Assembly: GCA_025677835.1 (NCBI GenBank)
Contig: JAIXMR010000124.1
Coordinates: 1 to 64,000, forward strand
DNA length: 64,000 nt
Source of the DNA: Sporodiniella umbellata
Lineage: Eukaryota > Mucoromycota > Mucoromycetes > Mucorales > Rhizopodaceae
Direction of reading: 5' to 3'
Shown here: positions 23,504 to 34,328 of the stretch, one piece after another
Layout: every line of letters begins with the position of its first letter
Position numbering within the stretch: position 1 is the stretch's first letter
Notes under the pieces: model-generated
What the model saw: only the letters and a program-made list of their open reading frames with translations
What the model was told of the DNA's origin: nothing
Database searches by the model: none
Position numbers and translations under genes: made by a program

Positions 23504-24682
23504 TTTTTTTTTTTTTTTTTTGCTTTTTAACTTGTTAAAAAATGAAAGACGAAAAGAAAAAGAGGTGAAGTCATCCAAGTACTTTATTTTGTCATTTTTA
23601 TCTGAAAAAAAAAGGGGGCTCCATTTCAAATTGCTGTATTCATATTCCTAAATGGGATAAAAAAGGAAAATGTTATATTTTTCTATTTATTTGTAATTGT
23701 TCCTACAATGAACCAACACGTTTAGTAATGGAAATACAAAAGTGATAAAAAAAAGAAAATATCAAGTGAAGTTGTTCATCCTAAAATACAGTACTTGTTG
23801 AATATTCTGAATGGGGATCAAATAAAGGTATTAATTATTGAAGTCTTAGGAAGAACTTTTGAGAGTAAATAATCTAGAACTCATTTCGACTTCAGAATAA
23901 GGATACAGCCGCTCAATCTTTAAAATTTTTAAATAGGCAACTACGGCTTCAGTCAATCCACTGTTCTTCTCAAATGTACTGAAAGACATACTCTCGCTGC
24001 TAACGGGGGTTCTCAATGTCTGATTTTTAAGCTCAAGTTGATAAAACTCAAATGTAAATTTTTTCTAGACTGTCAGAAGTACAAAAGAAAAAAAAAAAAA
24101 GAGCAGGAGGTGTACGTATTAAAACCTGTACGATTGTGTCTTATAAATTTTTGCTATTAAACATGCCCACTTGACTATTTTTTCGTCACAAAAGACTCCT
24201 CTCAGTAAACATGCCAGCTCAGAAGTGAATTCATATTCCAAAAAAAATGTAGTTTTTTGTTATGGAGACGGCTATGCTAGCTGACAAAGAGGGACTACCG
24301 CATCAAGAACTTTGTGTGTTGTCTTGCTTAAAGTCTCGATCCGAGCCTTGTCAAAAACATTTAAAACGTTTAGAGTTCTGTACCAATCTGAGAAGTTCTA
24401 ATATTAACAATTGAATTTTGTTTTACAAGGAAAGGGAGAGGGGGCTTGATATTCAACTTTTTTCTTAAAAAAAAAAAAAAACAGAAAAAAAAAGCACCCT
24501 GCCTGTGTATATAATTGTGAAAAGTGACTACAAAAAAATATTTTGAATTAACCAAGAGAGGGTGCTGTATCTAAGCAATGTCATATTTTTATCGACCTTG
24601 TTTTTTATTTGCAAAAGAGATTAAAGCATTTTAATCCTTTTTTAAGAGAGATGTGTACATTGAGTTCTTATTGATTATCGGT
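23504..24682. other. AT-rich intergenic region
   Basis: Holds the leader and promoter of the ABC ATPase gene (a T run at about 23504-23520, just upstream of its ATG on the minus strand), A runs near 24092-24102 and 24468-24480, and the 3' end of the Cox9 gene. No gene seen. Confidence 0.55.
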
Positions 24683-24850
24683 TTATTGCTTGCTAGCTTC
24701 GAGTTTGGCATAGTAAGCATCACGACGGGCAGCGATGGGGACGTGGTAGGTGTGCCAGAAAACGTATCCAGAAGCGAAACCAAGAGTGAGGGAGACAACA
24801 ATGTCTTTAGTTACTTGCTTGCGAAGTCTGCCGGTGATGGGAGCAATCAT
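24683..24850 (-). CDS. COX9: Cytochrome c oxidase small subunit (yeast Cox9 / COX7A-like)
   Basis: A 55-aa single-span subunit of complex IV. It starts MIAPITGRLRKQVTKDIVVS, has one membrane helix (LTLGFASGYVFW) and ends with a basic/aromatic segment (ARRDAYYAKLEASKQ). This closely follows yeast Cox9 (MTIAPITG..., one helix, REKFYAEL). The start at 24850 is chosen because it matches the family N-terminus; an upstream ATG (about 24929) reads only MSPAQEG before a GT-like site, and no acceptor precedes the main ATG, so it is probably a leader rather than an exon. With the two genes at 17.6-19 kb this is the third respiratory-chain gene in about 7 kb. Confidence 0.85.
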   Translation of the reverse strand: MIAPITGRLRKQVTKDIVVSLTLGFASGYVFWHTYHVPIAARRDAYYAKLEASKQ

Positions 24851-25658
24851 GTTAATATAATTATTAGAGAAAAAAAAGATTTAAAAAGTAAAGAGAAAAA
24901 AAATCATACCTTCTTGGGCTGGGGACATACTAGAATTCTATTGGTTATGACATCATTTTTGTTTTAGCCACCGTCTCAAGCTAATTATCGTGTGATGTTT
25001 TTTGAATAAACTGCTTAAAGTGAATTGAGCAAGGTCTATACATAATTTTTTTTTTATTAAAAGCTTTTACGAAATTGAGAAGAAAAATATTATAAAAAAA
25101 AAAAAAGTAAAGAAACATCTTGTATAGTAAATTTCAGCTGAGACAAAGTACGTTTAAAATATTGACAGAGCTTGAAAAGCAAGTGTATTGTTGCTTTCGT
25201 CTACTATACATCAGTTTTCCTTCCTTTTCTTTTTTTTTTTTTGTGCTTTAAATTGTATTTGAAAAGATTTCTAAACCATCATTAAAATCATTGTATGGCG
25301 ATAGAGTTTATTTTAAGTGATCTGGAGCTTGAAAATCTCTTTTCAAACTTTTAGAGAACGTGTCCTGTGAAAGTAACAAGTTAACAACTCTGCCTCGAAA
25401 ATGTCAAAACTAGTTTTTTTTGTTGATCTTTTTTTGTTGATCTTTTTTTGTTTTGTTTTTTTAAGGCTAATTTTCTTGACTATTAATTGAACAAAAAGTA
25501 TAGCTAAAGCGAGTACAATATTTTTGGCCAACAGCTCTAGAATGAATCCTCAGAACACAACGACAAAGCTGCTATATGTCTTAGAAGTTCACTTTAATAT
25601 GTTTTAGTAACGTAGTCGTTTTTATTTATTGTCTTGTTTAAAAATGCATACATATTTT
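24851..25658. other. AT-rich intergenic region
   Basis: Leader and promoter of Cox9 followed by AT-rich spacer with A and T runs (about 25094-25106, 25228-25240) and TTTTTGTTGATC repeated near 25418-25448. The open stretch 25343-25531 (-) is Lys-rich and not convincing. No gene seen. Confidence 0.5.
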
Positions 25659-27518
25659 CTATGTATTTCTTTTAACCAATTTTATTTTATATGGCATAGG
25701 CTCTACCATAATTCCTCTTGTTCTAACATTTTCAATGTCTGGAAAGACTTTTTCTCCTGTAGACGAAATAGTAGGCTCAATCGAATAATTTAAGCATAGT
25801 TCGCTTAACCAAGTAAACATTTCTGACTCAGCCTAGGCTATGTTAGATGGTTGTCTATATTTTTAATGCAGGTCTTACCATGTATGTACCCGGGCAAATA
25901 CGCCTTCCCCATCCAAAAGTAAAATGTGTTCTTTCGTCTATACTACCATTATTTATAGCTTGAATTGTTCGTTTTTCGTTCATATAGCGCTCTGGGTCGA
26001 ATTTTTCAGGTTCTTCAAAAATCAATTTGCTGTTATTAGTTGTGTGAGAGTTAAATACTAAGGTTGTATCCTTGGGAATTATATAATCCCCGTATACAAC
26101 TAATTTTGTTGGTTATTCAGTCTATTTATGCAGGTTTATAGATAGTTTTGCACTACTTACTATCATCAATTGCCCGACGAGGAACACCAAAGTAGGTGCT
26201 AGGTCTAAAACGGAAAATCTCTTTGACGACAGCTGATACAATAGGGATAGACTTATGATCTTTATAAGCAGGCATGCGTCTATGGATATCTAAAAACGCT
26301 CTTATTTCTTGTGATATCTTTTGTTGCCATTCTGGGTGATGACATAATATTGCAAATGCAAATGATTTTGACAGAGATAATGTATCAGTAGCAGACATAA
26401 GAAATTCCTCTGCAAACACAAGTTAAAATACATACAATAGAAAGATAAATAAATTACTTGCTAACACCAAAATATCTTTTTCATCAAAGTGTAGTTCATC
26501 TTTCATACTGTAAAAATCTTTTATAAAACACGGCTGATCGCCTTCTAGAGCTCTTTTGATCATATCGCGATACACTGGCTCCTCTTCGTTTTTAATAAAG
26601 TTTCTCCCTTTCTTTTCGTTCTTGAAAAATAGCTCCAAAAAAGAATGCAAAGGAAAGTAAGAGCCTATATCTTTGGTTATTTTAGAGTAGTTGACATGTT
26701 CTTGAGTTATATAATCTAGCGTTTGGAAGAGCGGATCCTCAACTGATAATACATTGGGGATTCCAAAGAAAATACACAAAATAAAACTAATAGACGATAG
26801 TCTACAGTACTTTGTTGGTGAGATCTCTTTTTGGGGTTTTTTGAAACAGTCTTCAATTAAACGAGCTGTGACTTCCTGGTTATTCTTTTGAGCTATTTCA
26901 TGCAAAGCATCTACTTTTTGAACAGAAACAATGCTAGAGAATGTCCTACGGGCTGCTTTCCATCGTTTGTTGTTGTCGATAAAAACCAATCCTCTACAAA
27001 AATCTCAGTAAAGTTCCTAGCCAAACTAGCTTAGCATGTCTTTTTTTTTTTTTTTTACCTGTAACCTTCAGCATGTATATTACGGCTGAAATTAAAAAAC
27101 GGTCTTCCTGAACTTAACTTTCCTTTAGTTATAAAAATATCATGGGCGATGTGAGGGTCGCCAATAAACAACCAATCCTTTACTCCAATTCTGATACGGA
27201 ACATTGGACCCAGCTCTTTGTGCCACTCGGTTATTTTAGATGCAAATCGTCTTCCAATGAGTGGTAGATGGCCTAAATATATATAAAACAAGTATAGAAC
27301 CAATGTGAATAAGAGCTTTTTGTAGAAAATCTATGTTTATTCTTACCTAAGAAAAAATACTCTCCCTCAGGTGTAGGGATATCTTTTGTTCCACGTACTT
27401 TAACTTTTTTAGAGTTTCTGATGACCCATCGTGCCCACAAAGTTAAACCAAAAAAAACCACAGCAACAGTCAGATATTTCTGAACTTTTTCTGTTTCTTG
27501 TAATATATCTTGTATCAT
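25659..27518 (-). CDS. Cytochrome P450 monooxygenase, membrane-anchored
   Basis: A heme-thiolate monooxygenase of the ER membrane, about 500 aa in some six exons. The N-terminus carries one hydrophobic anchor (YLTVAVVFFGLTLWARWVI), then a Pro-rich hinge (DIPTPEGEYFFLG, HLPLIGR). Later landmarks are helix C (NNKRWKAARRTF), helix I with the oxygen-activation motif (EEFLMSATDTLSLS), the ExxR motif in VVKEIFRFRPS, the PERF-like stretch EPEKFDPERY, and the heme-binding loop FTFGWGRRICPGTYM with its axial Cys. The P450 call is certain. The substrate and CYP family number cannot be told from the sequence by eye; the helix-I start resembles Mucoromycota-specific families. All key residues are intact. 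No co-localised biosynthetic genes are seen, so it may be housekeeping or xenobiotic metabolism. Confidence 0.95.
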
Positions 27519-29366
27519 TTTAAAATAAAGTCTGTATAAAAATAAATCATAGCTATTATATATACAAGTTGGTTTTCAATAGATACCATTAAACGTGCAT
27601 CTCTTAATCACTGAAGCAAAAAAAAAAAAAAAAAAAAGTCAATCATAGCCTAGAGTCTCATGATTGTGAAGGCACATAATTTTTTATTTTGATATCTAAA
27701 GTTCGAATCGATATTCGTCCTTTCAATGCAAAAAATAGAATGTTATAAAAAAAAAACGCCAAATAGACTCTAAATGGTTGGCAAGTGATTGAAAAAACAC
27801 TAAACAGATATATTTTATTATGCGACTACTACATAAAGATAGATAAAAAGTAAACTTGTTTAGAACATCTTATTTCTGAGAACTCAATGCCGCTAAGACA
27901 TTTTGAAATAACAGAAGGCTTCGTTGTTATTTTTACTGTTGCCACATTTTCTTTTTGCTTTTCAAGTCACAAGAGTATTGAATCTTGGGAGATACTAGCA
28001 AAAGATACATTTACGTATGCAAATTTAAAGGTTTTGGAGATCCTGTAAGAAGAAAAGCCTGTTGAGGCTATAGCTATTATATTCAATCTTTTAGATAGAC
28101 TGCATTAAATATACAGAGTATGGTGCAGGGTTTTAAGAAGGAGAAAAAAGATAGTGTAATGTATTTTAGCTCTGAAATATCAGTCTTGATAAAAAAAAAA
28201 AAAAAAAATAGCTATACTTACAACACTAACCCATGACGCAAAGAAGTTACAAGAGTTTTAAACGTATTGTCACTATATGAAGATCAATAGCTCTAAATTA
28301 GGATTCCCAGATTGATTTGTAAATAATTAAAGCTCTTCAATTAAACCAGATTCGACTTTGATGGTTAATAAATAAATGTTTGCACATTGGAAATTGCTTC
28401 TCTCAATTAAGGTTTTTATCAAAATAGAATACTTGGTACAAATAGTTGAATATGTCAATTTTAGGTTCGGGTGCTATATTTGTGGTTGAGAATCAGCCTA
28501 GAAAAAAGATAAGTTTAATGAGGCCAAACAAAAACAAATTTCATTTGCTTCATCAGTATCAAGTTTATCTATATTATTTGATATTGATTTTTTCTCTGTT
28601 GACTAGTTCAAATGCGGATCTTGAAATAGAAAGATACTTGGTTAGGTCTGTATTATGTATTCTATAAATCTCGTATGTCAAGTGTTAATACGGATAGTTG
28701 ACTAGATAAGGTAAGCGAAATACAAGATTACTTTTGTACTTGATTTATACTTAAATACGTCAAATTCAATTAATATTTTTTCAGTTACATTATTCAAAGG
28801 CGTATTCAAAGGTAGGTTGGAGCACGACGATTGTCAACTTTGAAGTTGTTAGGATTTCAACGTTGACAAAATGATAAGGTGTACACTTACTATAAAAAAA
28901 AAAAAAAAAAAAAAAAAAAATTAGACGATTTTAAGAACATAGTGCTTGAAAAAGCTTATACAGTGATTTTATCACATTTAGTACAGTGAGGAAGTCCTAA
29001 AAGGATTATTTGAGTTCAAAAAAACGAACGTTAACAGTGCACGATTAAAATGATTGGAACTAAATTATAATAAATTGCAGGTTCTTAAACGTGTGACAGT
29101 CATACAATAGCAATGTGCATCTCTTGTTTTAATCTCTATGTGCTATTTTAGAATATGTATCTGTAGTAAAAACAGAAGATAATCTTGTAAGTTTCAAAAG
29201 CACCTTTTGATCTGAGAAAGGTATATTAGTTTGTTTTATCAGCGTCTGTTGTCTGTGATATCCTGCTATCAGCCAATCACTCATACACAGCGGCACTCCA
29301 AAAAAGAAATGTTGTATTTTTACGTCACATCATTTATTCTCTTCCTATTAAGTTTTTCTCATCATA
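27519..29366. other. AT-rich intergenic region, possible gene fragment at 28446-28667
   Basis: About 1.85 kb of AT-rich spacer with A runs (27620-27638, 28191-28209, 28892-28920). The open stretch 28446-28667 (+) includes a hydrophobic segment (YLYYLILIFSLLTSSNAD) that could be a signal peptide, but no in-frame continuation was found. A TACGTCA sequence lies near 29320, about 45 bp before the clathrin light chain ATG. Confidence 0.4.
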
Positions 29367-30239
29367 ATGTCTGATTTTGGAGATTTCAATACACCTTCAG
29401 AGGATCCTACTGCCGATTTCCTTGCTCGCGAAAGAGCTGCATTAGGTGAAGATGCCGATTTTTTTAGCGGAGAGACTCTTCAGTCGCCTGCTGTAAATGA
29501 CTTGTTGTCACCAACGGCTCTACCTATGTCTCCTTCTCTTTTTGAAGAAGCTCCTATTCAACCTTCTGTCGACTCTCAAGCAGTTGTTCAAAGCGAATAT
29601 CCTTCATTCGAAGCTAGCTTTCCAAAGGCTGAAGAATTAGAATCATCACAGGTATTTTTTTTTTTTTATAAAACAAGATGGTATTTCTTTTGTTAACTCT
29701 ATTATAGGCATTTCACAAAGCTCTTTTACCAGAAGAAGAGCCTGAAACAGTTCGGTAACTTGGAAAAAAAAAAAAAAAAAAGAGAGAGAGAGATAAAGGG
29801 GACATGGCTCACCATCTTTTCGTTTTCAAAACTAGTCAATGGCGTGAAAAGCAAAAGGAAATTATTGCTGAGCGCGATGCTACTTCTGCAAAGGCCAAAG
29901 AGGAACGTATCAACAAGGCACGCGAAGAGATTGACAAGTTCTATGAAGACTACAACGATAAAAAGCAGAGATATATTGAAGAAAACAGGTATTAACGGTA
30001 ATACAAAACCAAAGGTTTTTTTTTTATCAAGACTTTCCTTCTTTAGAGCCCGTGAAGAGACAACTGAAAAAAGTCGTGAGCAAGTCTCTTCTTCGTCTAA
30101 CGTTTGGGAGCGAGTTTTAAGCGAAATCGATATTAAAAGTGCCAAGACAGGTTATCACACAAACGACGTTTCAAGAATGAAGGACTTGATGCTGGATCTT
30201 CGAAAGGATTCTTCGGCTCCTGGCAATATTGTTGCATAA
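29367..30239 (+). CDS. CLC1: Clathrin light chain
   Basis: The regulatory subunit of the clathrin triskelion, coating endocytic and trans-Golgi vesicles. Four exons (29367-29651, 29708-29754, 29836-29988, 30047-30239) join in frame to 225 aa. The N-terminal half is acidic and disordered, starting MSDFGDFNTPSEDPTADFLA with the FxxP/acidic composition usual in light chains. Then comes the helical heavy-chain-binding region: QWREKQKEIIAERDATS, AREEIDKFYEDYNDKK, and a C-terminal part NVWERVLSEIDI and SRMKDLMLDLRKD. The last block is the conserved light-chain C-terminus. Intron 3 is very short and T-rich. Start chosen as the first ATG, with the typical acidic N-terminus. Confidence 0.93.
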
Positions 30240-30372
30240 TAAAACCTCCGCCCATTTGCTGATAAATTCGTTGAGAAAATTGAATATCCGTAGCCAGGAA
30301 AAATAAAGGTCACTGAAGACATTAAACGGTTGAAAACTCACATTTTTGAACAATAAGCTGAATACAGTAGAC

Positions 30373-30403
<31 letters not shown>

Positions 30404-31235
30404 AAGGGCTGTTTTGACCTTAGAACGAGTAGTGAATGGCTTATCACATCTTAAGCTGTCAGTATCAACTATTTTAAACTTCAATTCAGAGTATTTCAGG
30501 TGTTCTTGATAAGGGTTGAATCAAGGTTTTGGGCAGGGTGGCATCAAGAACCCTTGATTTGACAGTTTCTTCCTTCAGCTCACGTAACATGAATCTACAT
30601 CTTTTAGAAGTATGCGTTTGCCTTTAACATGGGCTGTCGTCTTCATTGAGAAAAAGCTTTTTGCGATATAAATAAATAAAAAAAAAAGTGTATTGAGCAT
30701 GTACAACACAGTTTTTATTTTTTTTTATTTTTTTTATTTTTTTTTTTTTTTTTGCAAAAGACAAGTCATTAGCATGTTATAGGACGCAGTTGTAAGTTAC
30801 CTTTAGTTTTGCTTGACTTGATCTCAGCTAAGTAACTGTGAACTGTTAACCATAGAGAAAGTCTGCAGTGAGTCTTGCTTACTGAACTTGTACCTACTAT
30901 TCTGAGCAACACACTGCTCAGTACTGTAATGCGCTACCTCTTATTATACCACCTTCTCAATTTCAAAGCTATGCCTTTTGTATATATATATATATATAAA
31001 ACAATGATCGCTTTGTGTTTGGATGTCTACAACGTCCTTTTGTGTTTTGGCAAGTATCTTTTGTTTGCTTTTTTTTTTTTTTTTTTTTTTTTTTGTAAAG
31101 CTACGGGTATTCAATTTTCGCCGTTCTTTCTATGTGACGACGCTTCATGCCTTTTTTATTTATTTATTTATATTGATAGATACATCTATTTTTATTTTCA
31201 ATTTTTTTATTTCTAGTTTTTAAACTATTGCGGTG
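30240..31235. other. Intergenic region: clathrin light chain 3' region and NHX1 upstream
   Basis: Contains a T24 run followed by A9 at 30373-30405, a T-rich mosaic at 30716-30753, a TA tract near 30984-30998 and a T run at about 31070-31094. Hydrophobic reading frames here follow from the T-runs. No gene seen. Confidence 0.55.
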
Positions 31236-32077
31236 ATGGATTCCAACAATGCAACATTAATTGACGATCAGCCATTAGAGGAAGAAATGTACTCTTCTTG
31301 GGCGCTTTTGATTTTCCTTACTCTGCTTATGGGGGCGCTTTGGACTAGTTACTTTTTACAGTTGAAAAAAATCCGTGCAGTTCATGAGACGGTCATATCC
31401 ATAATGGCAGGAAAGCGCTTAGACTGAATTCTTGTGCGATTTGTGTGTAACGCTCTCTATAGGTATGGTAGTAGGTATCGTTATCAAACTGGCACCGGGT
31501 AATATCATTCAGGATATGGTGAAATTTAAAGAGGGTTTCTTTTTCAACTTGCTTTTGCCACCTATTATTTTGAATTCTGGGTATGAGTTGAAACGAGTAA
31601 GTTGCTAGTAAAGCATGAGGAGAAATAAGAACTAAGCTCTGTGTGTGTGTGTGTGTGTGTGTGTTTTTTTTTTGTAAAGCGTAATTTCTTTCTGAACTTT
31701 GGAACGATTTTAGTATTTGCAATGGTAGGAACTTTTATTTGCGCCGTGGTAACTGGGTAAACAGATAGACAGTTTGATATAAAAAAAAAGAAGCATACAT
31801 ATATTTATCCTGTACATGTTAGCGTTTTGACCTTTATCTATGCTTTGATCAATCCAGAAGGACTGGTCATCTCATTTTTGGACTGCATGATATTTGGCTC
31901 CATTTTATCGGCTACAGATCCCGTCACTATTCTTGCTATTTTTAACCAGCTTCATGTGGACCCTCAACTTTTTTCGATTATCTCAGGTGAATCTTTACTG
32001 AACGATGCTGTGGCTATTGTATTGTCAGAGTAAGAGAAAAGCTAGGGAGATATAACATCTATTGACGAATATACACC

Positions 32078-32114
<37 letters not shown>

Positions 32115-33312
32115 CACCCTTCGCCATTTCCGCGGTCAAGAATTACATGCGGTCAATGTGATTAAAGGTATTGGTCTTTTTATGGGCGTATTCTGGGCTT
32201 CGACCTTAATTGGCATTCTATTTGGGGTGTTGGTGGCCTTGATGATGAAGTATTCGGAGCTTTATCGATTTCCAAACATCGAAGCCTGCCTAGTGTTGTT
32301 GATGGCTTACAGTAGCTACTTTTTCTCGAACGCGATTCAAATGTCAAGTATTGTCAGTCTTCTTTTTACAGGCATTACGCTAAAGCACTATGCTTATGAT
32401 AATCTGTCGGTCAAGAGCAAGTATGCAACCAAGTCCATGTGTCAGATCTCATCTCAGCTGTCTGAGAATTTTATTTTCATCTATCTTGGTATCAACCTGT
32501 TCACTCAGGACGATTTGGACTATAAACCTCTCTTTATCTTGGTCACATTGGCTTTTATCTGTATCGCTCGTTACGCGTCTGTGGCACCGCTTTCGCAACT
32601 GATCAATGCCGTCTGTCGTGCTTTGGGCAAACCCGAGCAATTGCCCAAAAACCATCAAATGATGCTATTCTGGGCAGGCCTTCGCGGGGCTGTGGCATTT
32701 GCTTTGGCCTCGGGTATTACTGGGGAAAGCGCGCCTGCGATGCGCACCACCATTCTGGCCGTAGTTGTGCTCACAGTGCTATTGTTTGGAGGGACTACCA
32801 GCCGTATGCTTCAGGTGTTGGATGTCAAAACGGGCGTAGTAGAACAAGACGAATCAGGAAGCGAGGATGAAAGTCCGGATAAAACAGGAGACTACCACCG
32901 AGTGAATACAGAGCCAGCCCAGCGTTCCTATAACGATGTGTCCATTGGAAGTCTGCTGTCAGGACCGATTGGCGAGCCCATCCTGGCAGACCGCGCCCCT
33001 CACTGGTTTGTTTCGTTTGATGAAAAGTGGCTTAAGCCTGCGTTGACCAAGAAACATAGCCAGCGAAACCAATCCCTGGCAGATTATTGGAAGGAAAAGA
33101 GAAGAAAGATGGAAAGGGCCAATAGGAGCATGCTGGACGGCATCCATTCCCTTCGTATAGATGAAGACCGAAATGACGCCATGTCCCTCAATTCCGTTAA
33201 AAAAGCGAAACCCTCCTTCCAGAACACCCGTAGTGCCTCCTCAAGTCTGGTTATAGGCTCTGGAAGAATGTTTGGTCGTTCGCCTTCCGAAGAATCCAGT
33301 GACGAGACATGA
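31236..33312 (+). CDS. NHX1: Endosomal/vacuolar Na+/H+ (K+/H+) exchanger, NHX1/NHE6-9 type
   Basis: A multi-pass cation/proton antiporter of endosomes and the vacuole, regulating luminal pH and vesicle traffic. The first ATG (31236) opens [11 protein letters not shown], then a membrane span and [11 protein letters not shown]. Following exons give [38 protein letters not shown], then the ion-path helices [14 protein letters not shown] (TDP motif) and [16 protein letters not shown]. The long last exon (from about 32115) has [45 protein letters not shown] and a long hydrophilic Ser/Asp/Glu-rich cytosolic tail. The ND pair of electroneutral exchangers is present. Odd: the first intron (31411-31462) begins with GA instead of GT yet ends in AG and is needed for frame. 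One intron carries a TG microsatellite (31641-31664); another carries T24A12 (32078-32113). Confidence 0.92.
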
Positions 33313-33879
33313 TCTGCTCTCTCTCTCTCTCTCTCTTTTTTTTTTTTCTTTTTTATTCCCTTACATCTATTGACTCTATTCCATTCTATTTAATCTATAG
33401 AAACATAACAAACAGCCTAATAAACCACAAACATAAAACTATCTACGTCATGCGTGACCTAAAGATTCATATGGCTTGTGTTCAGCTTGTGCCAAGATTC
33501 TATTAACAAAAAAATTGATTGTCAGCCATTGTTTTGCCATTGTTTCTTTTTTTTTTTTTTTTTTTCAAACCTGTCCTGAACAATGTATGTTGGCCCCCTT
33601 TTTTTTTTCTTTAAGAAAAAACAGTTCTGTTAGAGGCTTAGAGACAAGGCTTGAATATAGTGAAAGTGGATATCACTTGAAACTTCTGTAGAACATCTCA
33701 GTGCATGTATTCGTTTAGATCACTTGGCTCCAACTACGTCTAAATGAGCTTTCTTAATTTTTGTATCACCGATTCTACATGTGAGGTCAGACCTACACCT
33801 TTCTTTTTACCCGCTTTTTTTCTTATTTCTTTTCCTTTTTTTTTTTTTTTTTTTTTTTTTGGTTATATATTCAAGTAAT
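33313..33879. other. Intergenic region with CT tract and T runs
   Basis: Starts with a CT microsatellite at 33315-33336 right after the stop of the exchanger gene, then T runs at 33547-33566 and 33836-33860. The last run sits about 20 bp ahead of the phospholipase D ATG, a position repeated at several genes in this window. No gene seen. Confidence 0.55.
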
Positions 33880-34284
33880 ATGCCACTATTAAACCATATT
33901 GCCAACAAAATCAAGCATAAGCTGAGAGATACTGTGAGCTGTGTGGTTCACCCCGAAAGATTGGATGAAGGAGAAGAGGAAGAATACTCTGCAGAAGGAC
34001 ATCGTTTTCAATCTTTTGCGCCTGTGAGACATGACGCGATGGTCAAGTTTTTTATTGACGGGCACGATTATTGCTGGTAAAGGATAGAGAGATAGAAAAT
34101 TGAAGGATTGACCCATTTGATCCAATCAGGGCATTATCGGAAGCTATCCAAGAAGCAAAAGAGGTCATCTTTATCGAAGACTGGTGGCTGGTAAGTGATT
34201 CTTGAAACGAGTCTATGCATAAGAGATCATTCATTATTTTTTTTTTTTTTTTTTTTTTTGGGAGATAGTCACCAGAATTGGTAA

Positions 34285-34328
<44 letters not shown>

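Noticed and set aside
24905..24935. Upstream ATG (MSPAQEG) as first exon of Cox9
   Set aside because: There is a GT-like donor but no AG acceptor before the conserved MIAPITG start; treated as leader.
27695..27715. GTTCGAATC, a tRNA B-box-like match (also near 21522)
   Set aside because: No A-box, acceptor stem or cloverleaf could be drawn around either site.
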